From contig JBMNMS010000001.1 of the NCBI GenBank assembly GCA_050953445.1, forward strand, positions 1,240,001 through 1,304,000: a DNA stretch of 64,000 bases, given 5' to 3'. Below the pieces are notes generated by a model. It was not told the origin of the DNA. It made no database searches and was given only the letters and a program-made list of their open reading frames with translations. Origin of the DNA: JBMNMS01 sp050953445 (GTDB lineage Bacteria > Bacillota > Clostridia > Peptostreptococcales > Anaerovoracaceae). Each line of letters begins with the position of its first letter. Positions within the stretch are counted from its first letter, which is position 1. Both the position numbers and the translations under genes were made by a program. Of the stretch, positions 42,923-51,535 are shown piece after piece.

Positions 42923-44332
42923 ATGCACTGTAAGACATGTGGTCAAAAAAACCGGGATAATGCTGTTTACTGCCTCAATGATGGAACTTATTTAGGTAAT
43001 GGTGCACCTGAAATAGTTTTAGGTAAGAGCGATGGGGCTTTTTGTAAGGGCTGTGGAAATCCGATGGATTCAAAGCACCTCTATTGTAAAGAATGCGGAT
43101 CCTCCGCATTTGAAAGGGTGATAAGGAAAAAGAGGGTAACTAAACCGGAACAGGGGGTACTAAATGCTCTTTCTGCACAGGGTACATACAACCCGATTTT
43201 ATCGTGTGCATATGCTATAATAGGTTTTATTTTTGTGCTGATTATCGCTTCAATGCTTTCGGGTTATTTAAATGAATCATTTACAGAAGAAATAGGGCTA
43301 TCATTTAATATTAAACTTATAAAACCTCTGGATGTTTCAATGTTTCTTAATCTAATAAGTTTGAAGATAAAGCTGGCGGGAGGGGATTTTGAATATTCCT
43401 TTTTCAAAGTTAAAGCCGGTATTGCGGTATTTGCACTTGTTCCGGCTTTTATTTTTTTCGTACTGGGCATAGTTCATGGGCAACTGAAAAAGAAAAGCAG
43501 TGCAATATTCAATATTAAAGAAATCATTATAACCAGTGCCACATATGCCTTGTTACTGGGGATAATTGTACTTCTCTACAAGGGGAAGACGGATATACCC
43601 ATACCTTTCTTCGATAGTTCTTTCCGTTTGGAAAAGTCATATAGCTTTATTTCAGCAATCTTATCAGGTCTTACATTATCTGCACTTCCCTTTATGACAG
43701 GCTATGGATTGCATGGGCTTACAAGAAAAAATAAGGGAGCATATCAGCCGTTTCCCTGGTTATTTTATGGAACTAATCTTTTGTTTATAAATCTGGCACT
43801 TTTAACTCTAATTTTGTTTATAACCAATAGGCTTGATCCCAATCCACCCATTTATTTTTTAGATGACAACATTTTAAGTGTACCCGCTGGGCTGCAGGCC
43901 TCGATTTTTGGACTGATTTTAATCAGTTTTGGTAAATTCAGTATAGACACAGGCTATGAAATATACCGCTATAACTTATTTAATTATGATAATGCATTTT
44001 TCTATGGTGAGGAAAGATTTATTATATTAGTGCTCATTGCTTCACTAATTATTCCGTTTGTCACCTTTTTTATTTATGGCTTAATGAGTAAAAAAACTGA
44101 CAACAAAAAGTATTTTTATGCATGTATCGTCTATGGTATAGGCGTAGCAATAATAGGGGCACTGTTTCAATCATATGTATACGGAACTGGATCAATGGAA
44201 ATTATTGACGATATTGTTGATCATAATATCAGTCTGAGAATCTCTCTCTTTTCAACTCTGATAGGAGGTTGTGCATCAGGAGTCCTTCCGGCCTTATCCG
44301 GATATTTATTAGGAAAGAGGAGGGAAGCTTAA
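42923..44332 (+). CDS. Zinc-ribbon polytopic membrane protein, unknown function
   Basis: A 469-residue protein. Residues 1-70 hold two zinc ribbons: CKTCG with a CLND partner lacking its second Cys, then CKGCG plus CKECG. The rest has around eight to ten hydrophobic segments. The frame is open to 42887, but the ATG at 42923 has GGAGGATAGAAGA before it and gives a canonical zinc-ribbon start. It lies 14 bp after the previous gene and touches the next, TAA then ATG. Function is not known. Confidence 0.75.
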   Translation: MHCKTCGQKNRDNAVYCLNDGTYLGNGAPEIVLGKSDGAFCKGCGNPMDSKHLYCKECGSSAFERVIRKKRVTKPEQGVLNALSAQGTYNPILSCAYAIIGFIFVLIIASMLSGYLNESFTEEIGLSFNIKLIKPLDVSMFLNLISLKIKLAGGDFEYSFFKVKAGIAVFALVPAFIFFVLGIVHGQLKKKSSAIFNIKEIIITSATYALLLGIIVLLYKGKTDIPIPFFDSSFRLEKSYSFISAILSGLTLSALPFMTGYGLHGLTRKNKGAYQPFPWLFYGTNLLFINLALLTLILFITNRLDPNPPIYFLDDNILSVPAGLQASIFGLILISFGKFSIDTGYEIYRYNLFNYDNAFFYGEERFIILVLIASLIIPFVTFFIYGLMSKKTDNKKYFYACIVYGIGVAIIGALFQSYVYGTGSMEIIDDIVDHNISLRISLFSTLIGGCASGVLPALSGYLLGKRREA

Positions 44333-45520
44333 ATGAACAGGAAGATAGAAATCCTAATAGGTGTCTTGATTATTCTATTATATGTATTTTTCATAGGGGG
44401 AAGCATTGCCGGAGAATTTAATAACGTCGAAATGGCAGTAGAAAGAATGGTTCAGGCAATAAATGAGGAGAACTATTCCTACCTCAAAAGCAGAATAAAA
44501 ATTGAAGGTATGGATAAAACCCCTGATGGTGAAGAAATCAAGAATCTTATCAAGGCCATACATGACGAGGGAGTGAATAAATACGAATTATGGGGCTCTA
44601 TTGACATGTATGAAAATAGTTTTTATATGATAAAAAAGGGCAGGAATATGATCTTTTTCGATAAATATGTTTTGGTATTCAAACTATGTGATTTGCATTT
44701 GACATCAAACATTTCGGATATAGATGTGTATTTGGATGAACAATTCAAGGGTAGAATAACAAAAGCGGATAATGAATTGATTGCAAGTGATGTTATGCCG
44801 GGATACCATCGGGTAAGAATTGTACATGATGGTCTCTTTTCTAATATGGAGCAGGAAGAGACAATTTGTGTATTTGAAAAAGGGAGCACTGATCTGTCAA
44901 GTCACATTGAGTTTGAGGTATTCAACATAGATATTAAAACTAATGTTGAAGGTGCCAGGCTTTATGTCGATGATAAGGACACAGGAATTAAATTATCCGG
45001 CAGGACCCATGCAGGTCCTTTTCAATATGGTGATTCTAAGTTGATATATGCTAAAATTGATATTGAAGGGAGGGAGTATAAATCTGAATCTATTAAAGTA
45101 AATGGGCCGGGCTATTACGAGTTGATAATAGATTATAGGGAAGATGGATTGGTGGAGGAACATGAGAATCAGGAAGAACTAAGATCTCTTATCCATAATT
45201 ATATGATTCAACTGGTAAATGCAATAAATCGAGGGGACTATTCCCTTGTGGAGCCCTATATAGCCAGGGGCAGTAAGTTGGAAGGGTATCAGACAAAATT
45301 AGTGAAGGATCTGTACTCTCAGGGAACAAAGGAAGAGTTGTTGAACTATGAAATCCTTAGTTTGGTAAGGATGGACGATGACAATTTGGAGGCAATTGTC
45401 AAGGAAAGCCATAAAATGATGTATGTCGATGGCACAGATGGCCAACTTAACCATCAGTGGAGATATACCATAGTTTTTGAAAACCGGGTGCCAAAGCTGG
45501 CAAATATACGGAAAGAATAA
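44333..45520 (+). CDS. TcaA-like membrane-anchored protein
   Basis: A 395-residue protein with one N-terminal membrane segment (about 6-26) and an extracellular part. It has two NTF2-like regions (about residues 33-110 and 290-390) and PEGA-like repeats between them (DIDVYLDEQFKGRI, GARLYVDDKDTG). The layout resembles TcaA/YvbJ proteins, which are linked to glycopeptide response and wall sensing in staphylococci and bacilli. TcaA itself starts with a zinc ribbon; here the ribbons are on separate genes upstream. Its start directly follows the previous stop, indicating a three-gene operon. Confidence 0.7.
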   Translation: MNRKIEILIGVLIILLYVFFIGGSIAGEFNNVEMAVERMVQAINEENYSYLKSRIKIEGMDKTPDGEEIKNLIKAIHDEGVNKYELWGSIDMYENSFYMIKKGRNMIFFDKYVLVFKLCDLHLTSNISDIDVYLDEQFKGRITKADNELIASDVMPGYHRVRIVHDGLFSNMEQEETICVFEKGSTDLSSHIEFEVFNIDIKTNVEGARLYVDDKDTGIKLSGRTHAGPFQYGDSKLIYAKIDIEGREYKSESIKVNGPGYYELIIDYREDGLVEEHENQEELRSLIHNYMIQLVNAINRGDYSLVEPYIARGSKLEGYQTKLVKDLYSQGTKEELLNYEILSLVRMDDDNLEAIVKESHKMMYVDGTDGQLNHQWRYTIVFENRVPKLANIRKE

Positions 45521-45566
45521 TGCAAGAATGGTGATGGAGAGACGGACAAGGGTGGCAGAGGGTATC

Positions 45567-46562
45567 ATGGGAAAAATATATTTGGTAACAGGAGCTGCTG
45601 GACATTTGGGTGGCGTAATCACGCAGAAATTAATCAAGAACGGAGTGAGCGTCCGTGCATTAGTGCTTCCAAAAGAAAAACAAATTCCTGAAAAAGCGGA
45701 TTCTTTTACCGGCGATATACGGGACAAAGAAAGCATCAGACACTGCTTTGAAGACCTGAATGGGGATGAATTGCTGGTTATACATTGCGCAGGGATTGTT
45801 TCCATAACATCCAAAGTCGAGAGGGCTTTATATGATGTGAATGTGATAGGGACAAAGAATATTGTTGATCTTTGCATTGAGTATAGCGTGTCAAAACTCG
45901 TCTATATAAGTTCTGTTCACGCAATTACAGAAAAACCAAAGGGTGTTGTAATAAAAGAAACAACCCAGTTCAATCCTGACAAGGTTGTTGGGGCATATGC
46001 AAAGACAAAGGCGGAGGCAACGGCATATGTTCTGGGTGCTGTCCAAAAGGGTTTAAATGCCTGCGTCGTTCATCCTTCGGGTATAATTGGCCCTTATGAC
46101 TATGGAGGAGGTCACATTAATGCTTTGATAATCGATTATTGTAAAGGAAGATTAACATCCGGTGTAAAAGGGGGGTATGATTTTGTTGATGTTCGTGATG
46201 TGGCAGCGGGAGTTATTAGTGCCAGCGAAAAAACCAACAAAGGTGAATGTTATATACTTTCAAACAGATACTATAAAATAAGTGAGCTGTTGGAGATGCT
46301 GCATGATATAACCGGAAGGAGAAGAATTAAACGATTTCTTCCCCTAATGTTTGTGAAGATTACAGCACCCCTTGCGGAGCTTTACTATAAAGTATTGAAA
46401 CAACCCCCATTATTCACATCATATTCAATATATACCCTTAATTCCAATGCACTTTTTTCGCATCAAAAGGCTACCACCGAACTTGGATACAAGACAAGGG
46501 ATATGAGGGAGACCTTGACAGATACTATAAGTTGGCTAAAAGGTGAAGGTAGGATACGGTGA
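45567..46562 (+). CDS. NAD-dependent epimerase/dehydratase family protein
   Basis: An extended short-chain dehydrogenase of 331 residues. The N-terminus has the NAD-binding VTGAAGHLGGVI (residues 7-18), and the catalytic YAKTKAE segment (Tyr-x-x-x-Lys) is near residue 143. The C-terminal region resembles 3-beta-hydroxysteroid dehydrogenase-like members. The frame is open from 45477 within the previous gene, but the ATG at 45567 has GAGGG upstream and the canonical start MGKIYLVTG. The substrate cannot be told. A promoter lies between it and the electron transfer operon, so it need not be part of it. Confidence 0.85.
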   Translation: MGKIYLVTGAAGHLGGVITQKLIKNGVSVRALVLPKEKQIPEKADSFTGDIRDKESIRHCFEDLNGDELLVIHCAGIVSITSKVERALYDVNVIGTKNIVDLCIEYSVSKLVYISSVHAITEKPKGVVIKETTQFNPDKVVGAYAKTKAEATAYVLGAVQKGLNACVVHPSGIIGPYDYGGGHINALIIDYCKGRLTSGVKGGYDFVDVRDVAAGVISASEKTNKGECYILSNRYYKISELLEMLHDITGRRRIKRFLPLMFVKITAPLAELYYKVLKQPPLFTSYSIYTLNSNALFSHQKATTELGYKTRDMRETLTDTISWLKGEGRIR

Positions 46563-46603
46563 TAAAGATGTCCCCCTGTCATGCACCTTCGTTGTTTTTA
46601 CAA

Positions 46604-46632
46604 TTGACAAGGGGATTAGATTTTGAGAAAAT
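46604..46632 (+). promoter_or_regulatory. Promoter of the electron transfer operon, within a hairpin region
   Basis: TTGACA (46604-46609) and GAAAAT (46627-46632) are 17 bp apart. TCCCCCTGTCA just upstream (from 46571) is nearly complementary to TGACAAGGGGA at 46605-46615, so the -35 box is one arm of an imperfect inverted repeat. It could be an operator or the terminator arm of the previous gene. Confidence 0.55.
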
Positions 46633-46659
46633 TGAACATATTTAAATTAGGAGGGAAGT

Positions 46660-48627
46660 ATGAAGACAAAGATTGTAATTGTCGGTGCAGGATATGCGGG
46701 AATTCTTACTGCAAAAAAGCTGGCAAAAAAATTTAAAAGAAACGATGATGTTTCTATTACCGTCATAGATAAAAATCCTTTTCATGCCTTGCTTACTGAA
46801 CTTCATGAGGTTGCGGCAAACAGAGTTGACGAGGATAGCATACGGGTTAGCCTGGCAAAGGTTTTTGCGGGACGAAAGGTGGATGTTGTAATGGATACCA
46901 TTACATCCTTTGATTTTGACAAGAAGAAGGCCATCGGTAACCTGCAAACCTATGAATATGACTACCTTGTGTTAAGTGCTGGCTCAAAGCCCACATTCTT
47001 TGGTGTACCAGGGGCGGAGGAAAATTCGCTTAAGCTATGGTCTTACGATGACGCAATAAAAATTCGTCACCACTTGATAAATCTATTCAGGAGGGCTTGC
47101 CGCATAGCGGATGAAGAAGAAAGGCAGAAGCTGCTTTCAATTTATATAGTGGGGGCCGGCTTTACAGGCGTTGAAATGGCTGGTGAATTAGCGGAGTATC
47201 TTCCCATTATATGCGACAAATTTGAGATTGATAGGAACGATGTTAACATATCGATAGTTGATATTCTGGATCGTACCATACCCAATCTTCCGGCAGAACT
47301 ATCTGTAAAAGTGGAGCGAAGGCTTAAGAAGATGGGTGTCAATCTAATACTGAGTGCAAATGTGGTAGCCATAGGTGAAGATTATATTGAAACCAAAGCT
47401 AAAGACGGGACAATAACCAGAAGGGATGCATCGACGGTAATCTGGGGTGCAGGAATAGAAAGTGCCGATATAACCGGCGAGGCGGCCAAAGTATTGGAAT
47501 CCGCAAACAGAGGAAGGATAAAGATAGACTCTAATCTGAGATCGGTAGATAATCCTGATGTATTTGTAATCGGGGATAACATGCTTTATACCCCTGAGGG
47601 TGCGGATAGACCAGTTCCGCAAGTGGTGGAAAATTGCGAACACAGTGCAGCTACCTGTGCGAAAAACATGGAGTGTTTGATTACGGGTAAGGGCAAGCTA
47701 GAAAAATATGACCCTAAGTTTCATGGATTCATGGTGTGCATAGGCGGGCGCTATGGTGTAGCCAGAGTAGGCTTCCCGAATATGATGGTTAATCTCCCAT
47801 CGTTTTTTGCGATGTTGGCAAAACACGTGGTAAACATGATCTACTTCGTTCAGGTTCTGGGTTGGAACAAGGTTTGGAGTTATTGCAAACACGAGTTCTT
47901 TACAATTCGCCATTGCAGAAGTTTTTTAGGAGGTCACTTCTCTAATAGAACTCCCAGCTTCCTTATGGTACCATTGCGAATATGGTTAGGGGCTGTATGG
48001 CTGTTTGAAGGGATAATGAAATGGTCTGAAGGGTGGCTTTCAGAACCTAAGCTGAAAGCCTTTTTCGGGGGAGCAAGTGCCTGGTATGACAGCATTGTCT
48101 ACGGTGGAGAAGGGGGAGCAGCGGATGCTGTAACAGCCGCCACAGGAGCTGAGAGCGGAGACGCTGTTGTATCCATGGGAACCACCATCTTTAACTGGGA
48201 CTTTTTTGGATTATTTAGAGCCATCTTCGTAAGCGGGAAAGAAATCGCGGAATCTGGCATCGGTGACTATGCCTTCAAATTAGACATCCCATTGTTGAAT
48301 AAATTCTTGGATAGCGTGGTTTTATCCAGCGATGGCCTTCAAGTGGCAATGCAAGGATTCATAGTAATTGCAGAAATATTGATTGGTCTCGCATTGATAG
48401 GAGGCTTGTTCACAACTCCGGCTGCTGCATTTTCCTTGTTACTGCAGTTAATGTTTGTGAGCAGCACCGGCCTTTATTTGGGAACATTTTGGATGATATT
48501 TGCGGGGATAGCTGTGCTTATAGCGGGGGGAAGAACTTTTGGGTTGGACTATTACGTCTTACCCGTGTTGAAGGAAAGATGGAAGAGGATCCCCCTTGTT
48601 AGAAAGCTATATATCTACAATGACTGA
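46660..48627 (+). CDS. ndh2: Type II NADH dehydrogenase with C-terminal DoxX-like membrane domain
   Basis: Non-proton-pumping NADH:quinone oxidoreductase of 655 residues. Residues 1-400 hold the FAD site (GAGYAG at 9-14), the NADH site (GAGFTG at 165-170) and the VFVIGDN motif. From about residue 430 come four or so hydrophobic segments resembling DoxX. The same build is seen in Listeria Ndh2 of the flavin-based extracellular electron transfer system. AGGAGGG precedes the ATG. It begins a seven-gene operon, and its stop overlaps the next start. Confidence 0.9.
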   Translation: MKTKIVIVGAGYAGILTAKKLAKKFKRNDDVSITVIDKNPFHALLTELHEVAANRVDEDSIRVSLAKVFAGRKVDVVMDTITSFDFDKKKAIGNLQTYEYDYLVLSAGSKPTFFGVPGAEENSLKLWSYDDAIKIRHHLINLFRRACRIADEEERQKLLSIYIVGAGFTGVEMAGELAEYLPIICDKFEIDRNDVNISIVDILDRTIPNLPAELSVKVERRLKKMGVNLILSANVVAIGEDYIETKAKDGTITRRDASTVIWGAGIESADITGEAAKVLESANRGRIKIDSNLRSVDNPDVFVIGDNMLYTPEGADRPVPQVVENCEHSAATCAKNMECLITGKGKLEKYDPKFHGFMVCIGGRYGVARVGFPNMMVNLPSFFAMLAKHVVNMIYFVQVLGWNKVWSYCKHEFFTIRHCRSFLGGHFSNRTPSFLMVPLRIWLGAVWLFEGIMKWSEGWLSEPKLKAFFGGASAWYDSIVYGGEGGAADAVTAATGAESGDAVVSMGTTIFNWDFFGLFRAIFVSGKEIAESGIGDYAFKLDIPLLNKFLDSVVLSSDGLQVAMQGFIVIAEILIGLALIGGLFTTPAAAFSLLLQLMFVSSTGLYLGTFWMIFAGIAVLIAGGRTFGLDYYVLPVLKERWKRIPLVRKLYIYND

Positions 48628-49631
48628 TGGGCTATATAATGACTAATGGATTAAATAAGGATAAGAAAAAAACAGATGTTTTACGAAAGCGAGTAGATTT
48701 TGAAAATGCCTGTACTTTAGTGAAGGTTGAGGTGGATAGAATCTTATCTACCTCACCTCTCATCGTTCGTCAGTACATGGAACACCTAACTTCTACCACC
48801 GGAAAGCAGATACGTGCTGTATCTCTTTTAGCCTGTGCCATGGATTCCGATGATTTAATTAACAGGGATGCCGTTAAGTTTGCTGCGGCAATAGAACTTA
48901 TTCATCTGGCTACTTTAGTCCACGATGATGTTATCGACAATGCAGAAATTAGGAGGGGAAAGCCTTCCCTCCAAAAAAAATACGGAAAGCGAACAGCGGT
49001 AATTTGTGGTGATTACCTGCTTTCGGTGGCTTTAAAAACTGCTGCTGATGTGGAAGATAAAGAGGACTATTTAAGGTTTAGTGCTCCGGATTATATGGGG
49101 AAGGTATGCCTTGGTGAATTATATCAACATGTAAACAATGGGAATTATGATCTTTCTGTGTATCGTTATTTGAAAATAATTGCAGGGAAGACCGCCGCAT
49201 TATTTGAAGCATCATTTCATGGAGGTGCAATGCTTTGTACCGATGATGTTAAACTTATGAAAAAATATGCAAAGATGGGCAAGTACATTGGAATGATATT
49301 TCAGTTGACAGATGATTGCATGGACTATGAGACTACGGAGCAAGTTGCTAAGAAACCTGTTAAATCCGATTATGAGCAAAAAGTCATTACACTGCCTTTG
49401 ATACATGCTTTTAATCGGGAGGAAGATTTTAGACGGCAGGCTAAATCAGGACTGCTTATGAAACAGGATGTGGACAGGATAATTACACAGACCGGAGGTT
49501 TGGCATATACGCGCTTTGTGGCAAAAAAATACTATAACAAGGCTTTGAAAATAATCGAGGAAATAGAGATTTCGAATGCAAAAAGGGAGATTTTTTTGGA
49601 TATTTTAGATAAAGCTTACAGGGTATTCTGA
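48627..49631 (+). CDS. Polyprenyl diphosphate synthase (DmkB-like)
   Basis: Makes the long isoprenoid tail for a quinone. The 334 residues contain the first Asp-rich motif DDVID at 100-104 and the second DDCMD at 229-233, with GKQIR and the ALF segment of trans-prenyltransferases. The start overlaps the ndh2 stop (TGATG). Position and family fit DmkB of the Listeria electron transfer locus, which makes the tail of a demethylmenaquinone. Chain length is not predictable by eye. Confidence 0.88.
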   Translation: MGYIMTNGLNKDKKKTDVLRKRVDFENACTLVKVEVDRILSTSPLIVRQYMEHLTSTTGKQIRAVSLLACAMDSDDLINRDAVKFAAAIELIHLATLVHDDVIDNAEIRRGKPSLQKKYGKRTAVICGDYLLSVALKTAADVEDKEDYLRFSAPDYMGKVCLGELYQHVNNGNYDLSVYRYLKIIAGKTAALFEASFHGGAMLCTDDVKLMKKYAKMGKYIGMIFQLTDDCMDYETTEQVAKKPVKSDYEQKVITLPLIHAFNREEDFRRQAKSGLLMKQDVDRIITQTGGLAYTRFVAKKYYNKALKIIEEIEISNAKREIFLDILDKAYRVF

Positions 49632-49645
49632 AAGGAGTATAGTTA

Positions 49646-50551
49646 TTGATAGAAGGATTCTTAGGATATGTGGAAATCAAAACTAAAATAACCAGCATCT
49701 TTGCTTTTTTGATGGCCCTTAGCTATCTTTTTTACCTTGGACAGCCCCTTGAGCTGCTGAAAACCGGAGTATTCTTTGCTGGAATGTTTCTGTTCGATTT
49801 GACTACCACGGCAATCAATAACTATATCGACACTAAGACTAACGAGCAGATACTGCCCTTTAAAAGAAAGAAAGCATTAATAATTATCTATATACTTTTC
49901 CTGGTAAGCGCAGCCTTTGGGATCTGGCTGGTAATACTAACGGATTTTGTTGTGCTTGCACTTGGATGCATTAGCTTTGCAGCAGGGGTGCTCTATACCT
50001 ATGGCCCCATCCCCATATCAAGACAGCCTTGGGGAGAGGCGTTTTCAGGGTTTTTTTACGGATTGTTAATACCTTTGTTGCTCCTTTATATTAATATGCC
50101 GGAAGGGTATTACTTTTCCATTGAATTTACCCGGGAAACAATAAGCGGGCAAATTAATATTATGCCAGCATTCACATTGATGCTTCTGTCCATAAACCCT
50201 GTTTGTGCTACTGCTAACATAATGTTAGCAAATAATATTTGTGATTTGGAAAAGGATATTAAGGTAAAAAGGTACACGCTTCCCTATTATTTAGGAGACA
50301 AGGCTCTTTACCTATTCGCCGCCATATACTATATGACTTACCTGGCTACCATTGTGATGGTTGTCATCAGGATACTTCATCCCATATGCCTTCTATCATT
50401 GTTGACAATAGTTGCGGTGCAAAAGAATATAAAGGCCTTTATGGCTGTTCAGGACAAGGAAACCACCTTTATTGTTTCCATAAAAAATTATATAATGATA
50501 ATGGCAGCCTTTACCATGACGATTTTTGTAAGCGGTTTAATATCGCAATAA
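49646..50551 (+). CDS. UbiA-family prenyltransferase (DmkA/MenA-like)
   Basis: Joins the isoprenoid tail to an aromatic head group, likely 1,4-dihydroxy-2-naphthoate. The 301-residue membrane protein has about eight or nine hydrophobic segments and both Asp-rich motifs: NNYID at 58-62 and NNICDLEKD at 196-204. The start is TTG with AAAGGAG upstream. Position matches DmkA of the Listeria locus. No genes for making the naphthoate head are in the window, so it must be made elsewhere or taken up. Confidence 0.88.
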   Translation: MIEGFLGYVEIKTKITSIFAFLMALSYLFYLGQPLELLKTGVFFAGMFLFDLTTTAINNYIDTKTNEQILPFKRKKALIIIYILFLVSAAFGIWLVILTDFVVLALGCISFAAGVLYTYGPIPISRQPWGEAFSGFFYGLLIPLLLLYINMPEGYYFSIEFTRETISGQINIMPAFTLMLLSINPVCATANIMLANNICDLEKDIKVKRYTLPYYLGDKALYLFAAIYYMTYLATIVMVVIRILHPICLLSLLTIVAVQKNIKAFMAVQDKETTFIVSIKNYIMIMAAFTMTIFVSGLISQ

Positions 50552-50559
50552 GTGGAAAA

Positions 50560-50952
50560 ATGAGATTTTACAAAAGGGTGGATCTGATCATTATAGCGGT
50601 GTTAATAGTCTTAAGCCTAATTGTCAGGTTGGGGTATGACCATTTAACACAGGACAAGCCTGCTAAGGCGGAAATATACTATTACTCCCAATTGATTAAG
50701 ACTATATCCTTAACAACGGGGGAGGAAAGGGATTTTTCCATTAAGGAAAATCCTAATGTCATATTCAGATTGGACAAAGATGGGAAAATTGCATTTATTA
50801 GCTCTGATTGTCCGGATAAGGTTTGTGTGAAAACAGGAAAGATTCACAGGGTAGGTGAATATGCGGCCTGTTTGCCCAATGGAATAATACTGAAGATAGT
50901 GCCCGGAGGGGATAGGAAGGATAATGAGCCTGATATCATTATAACTAATTAG
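50560..50952 (+). CDS. eetA: NusG-domain-II membrane protein (EetA-like)
   Basis: A 130-residue protein with one N-terminal membrane segment (about 8-25) and an extracellular domain resembling NusG domain II, with SSDCPDKVCVKTGKI and a further Cys in AACLPNG. Despite the name it is unrelated in role to the transcription factor NusG. The frame is open far upstream inside the previous gene, but the ATG at 50560 is the only sensible start. The order after the UbiA gene and before the Gx transporter matches EetA, a membrane protein needed for extracellular electron transfer in Listeria. The assignment is by context. Confidence 0.75.
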   Translation: MRFYKRVDLIIIAVLIVLSLIVRLGYDHLTQDKPAKAEIYYYSQLIKTISLTTGEERDFSIKENPNVIFRLDKDGKIAFISSDCPDKVCVKTGKIHRVGEYAACLPNGIILKIVPGGDRKDNEPDIIITN

Positions 50953-50962
50953 GATATAAATT

Positions 50963-51502
50963 ATGGCAGAACGAATAATAAAGAGAAGCACCTTAGGTAA
51001 GATGAACAAAACTCATAGCATGGTTCTTACCGCAATGATATTTGCCACGGCTCTCGTCTTGGCAATCGTGGAGAACATGATGCCGCCCCTTCCTCTAACT
51101 GTGCCGGGGGTGAAGTTTGGATTATCAAATATTGCCGTAATGTATGCGCTGTTCTTCTTAGGGACTAAACAGGCATATCTGATAGCCATATTAAAAGGGG
51201 GATTTGTCTTTATTACGAGAGGTGTGGTGGCAGGTGTGTTGAGCTTTTTTGGCGGGATGTTATCGGTTACTGTAATGCTATTGCTGCTTCTAATTTTTAA
51301 GGAAAGGATATCCTATTTAAGCATCAGCATATTTGGGGCACTTTCACATAATATAGGTCAGTTTTTAGTAATAGTAGTTTTGTATGCTGGTGTAAACATG
51401 TTGCCCTACCTACCCATTTTGATTATTTCGGGTATCATTGCCGGAATTATCACATCGACATTGCTCAGGTTTATTTTGCCGGCCTTTAAAAGACTGGTTT
51501 GA
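50963..51502 (+). CDS. eetB: Gx transporter family membrane protein (EetB-like)
   Basis: A 179-residue integral membrane protein with about five hydrophobic segments. The LPLTVPGVKFGLSNIAVMYALFFLG segment (residues 42-66) is characteristic of the family once called heptaprenyl diphosphate synthase component I, now Gx transporters, related to ECF substrate components. It has no prenyltransferase motifs. It follows the EetA-like gene by 11 bp and precedes the flavin-lipoprotein gene, matching EetB in Listeria. A second possible start lies 13 codons in, but its ribosome binding site is weaker. Confidence 0.8.
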   Translation: MAERIIKRSTLGKMNKTHSMVLTAMIFATALVLAIVENMMPPLPLTVPGVKFGLSNIAVMYALFFLGTKQAYLIAILKGGFVFITRGVVAGVLSFFGGMLSVTVMLLLLLIFKERISYLSISIFGALSHNIGQFLVIVVLYAGVNMLPYLPILIISGIIAGIITSTLLRFILPAFKRLV

Positions 51503-51535
51503 AATAAAAGACTATATTTTCGGAGGAAAAGGAAA

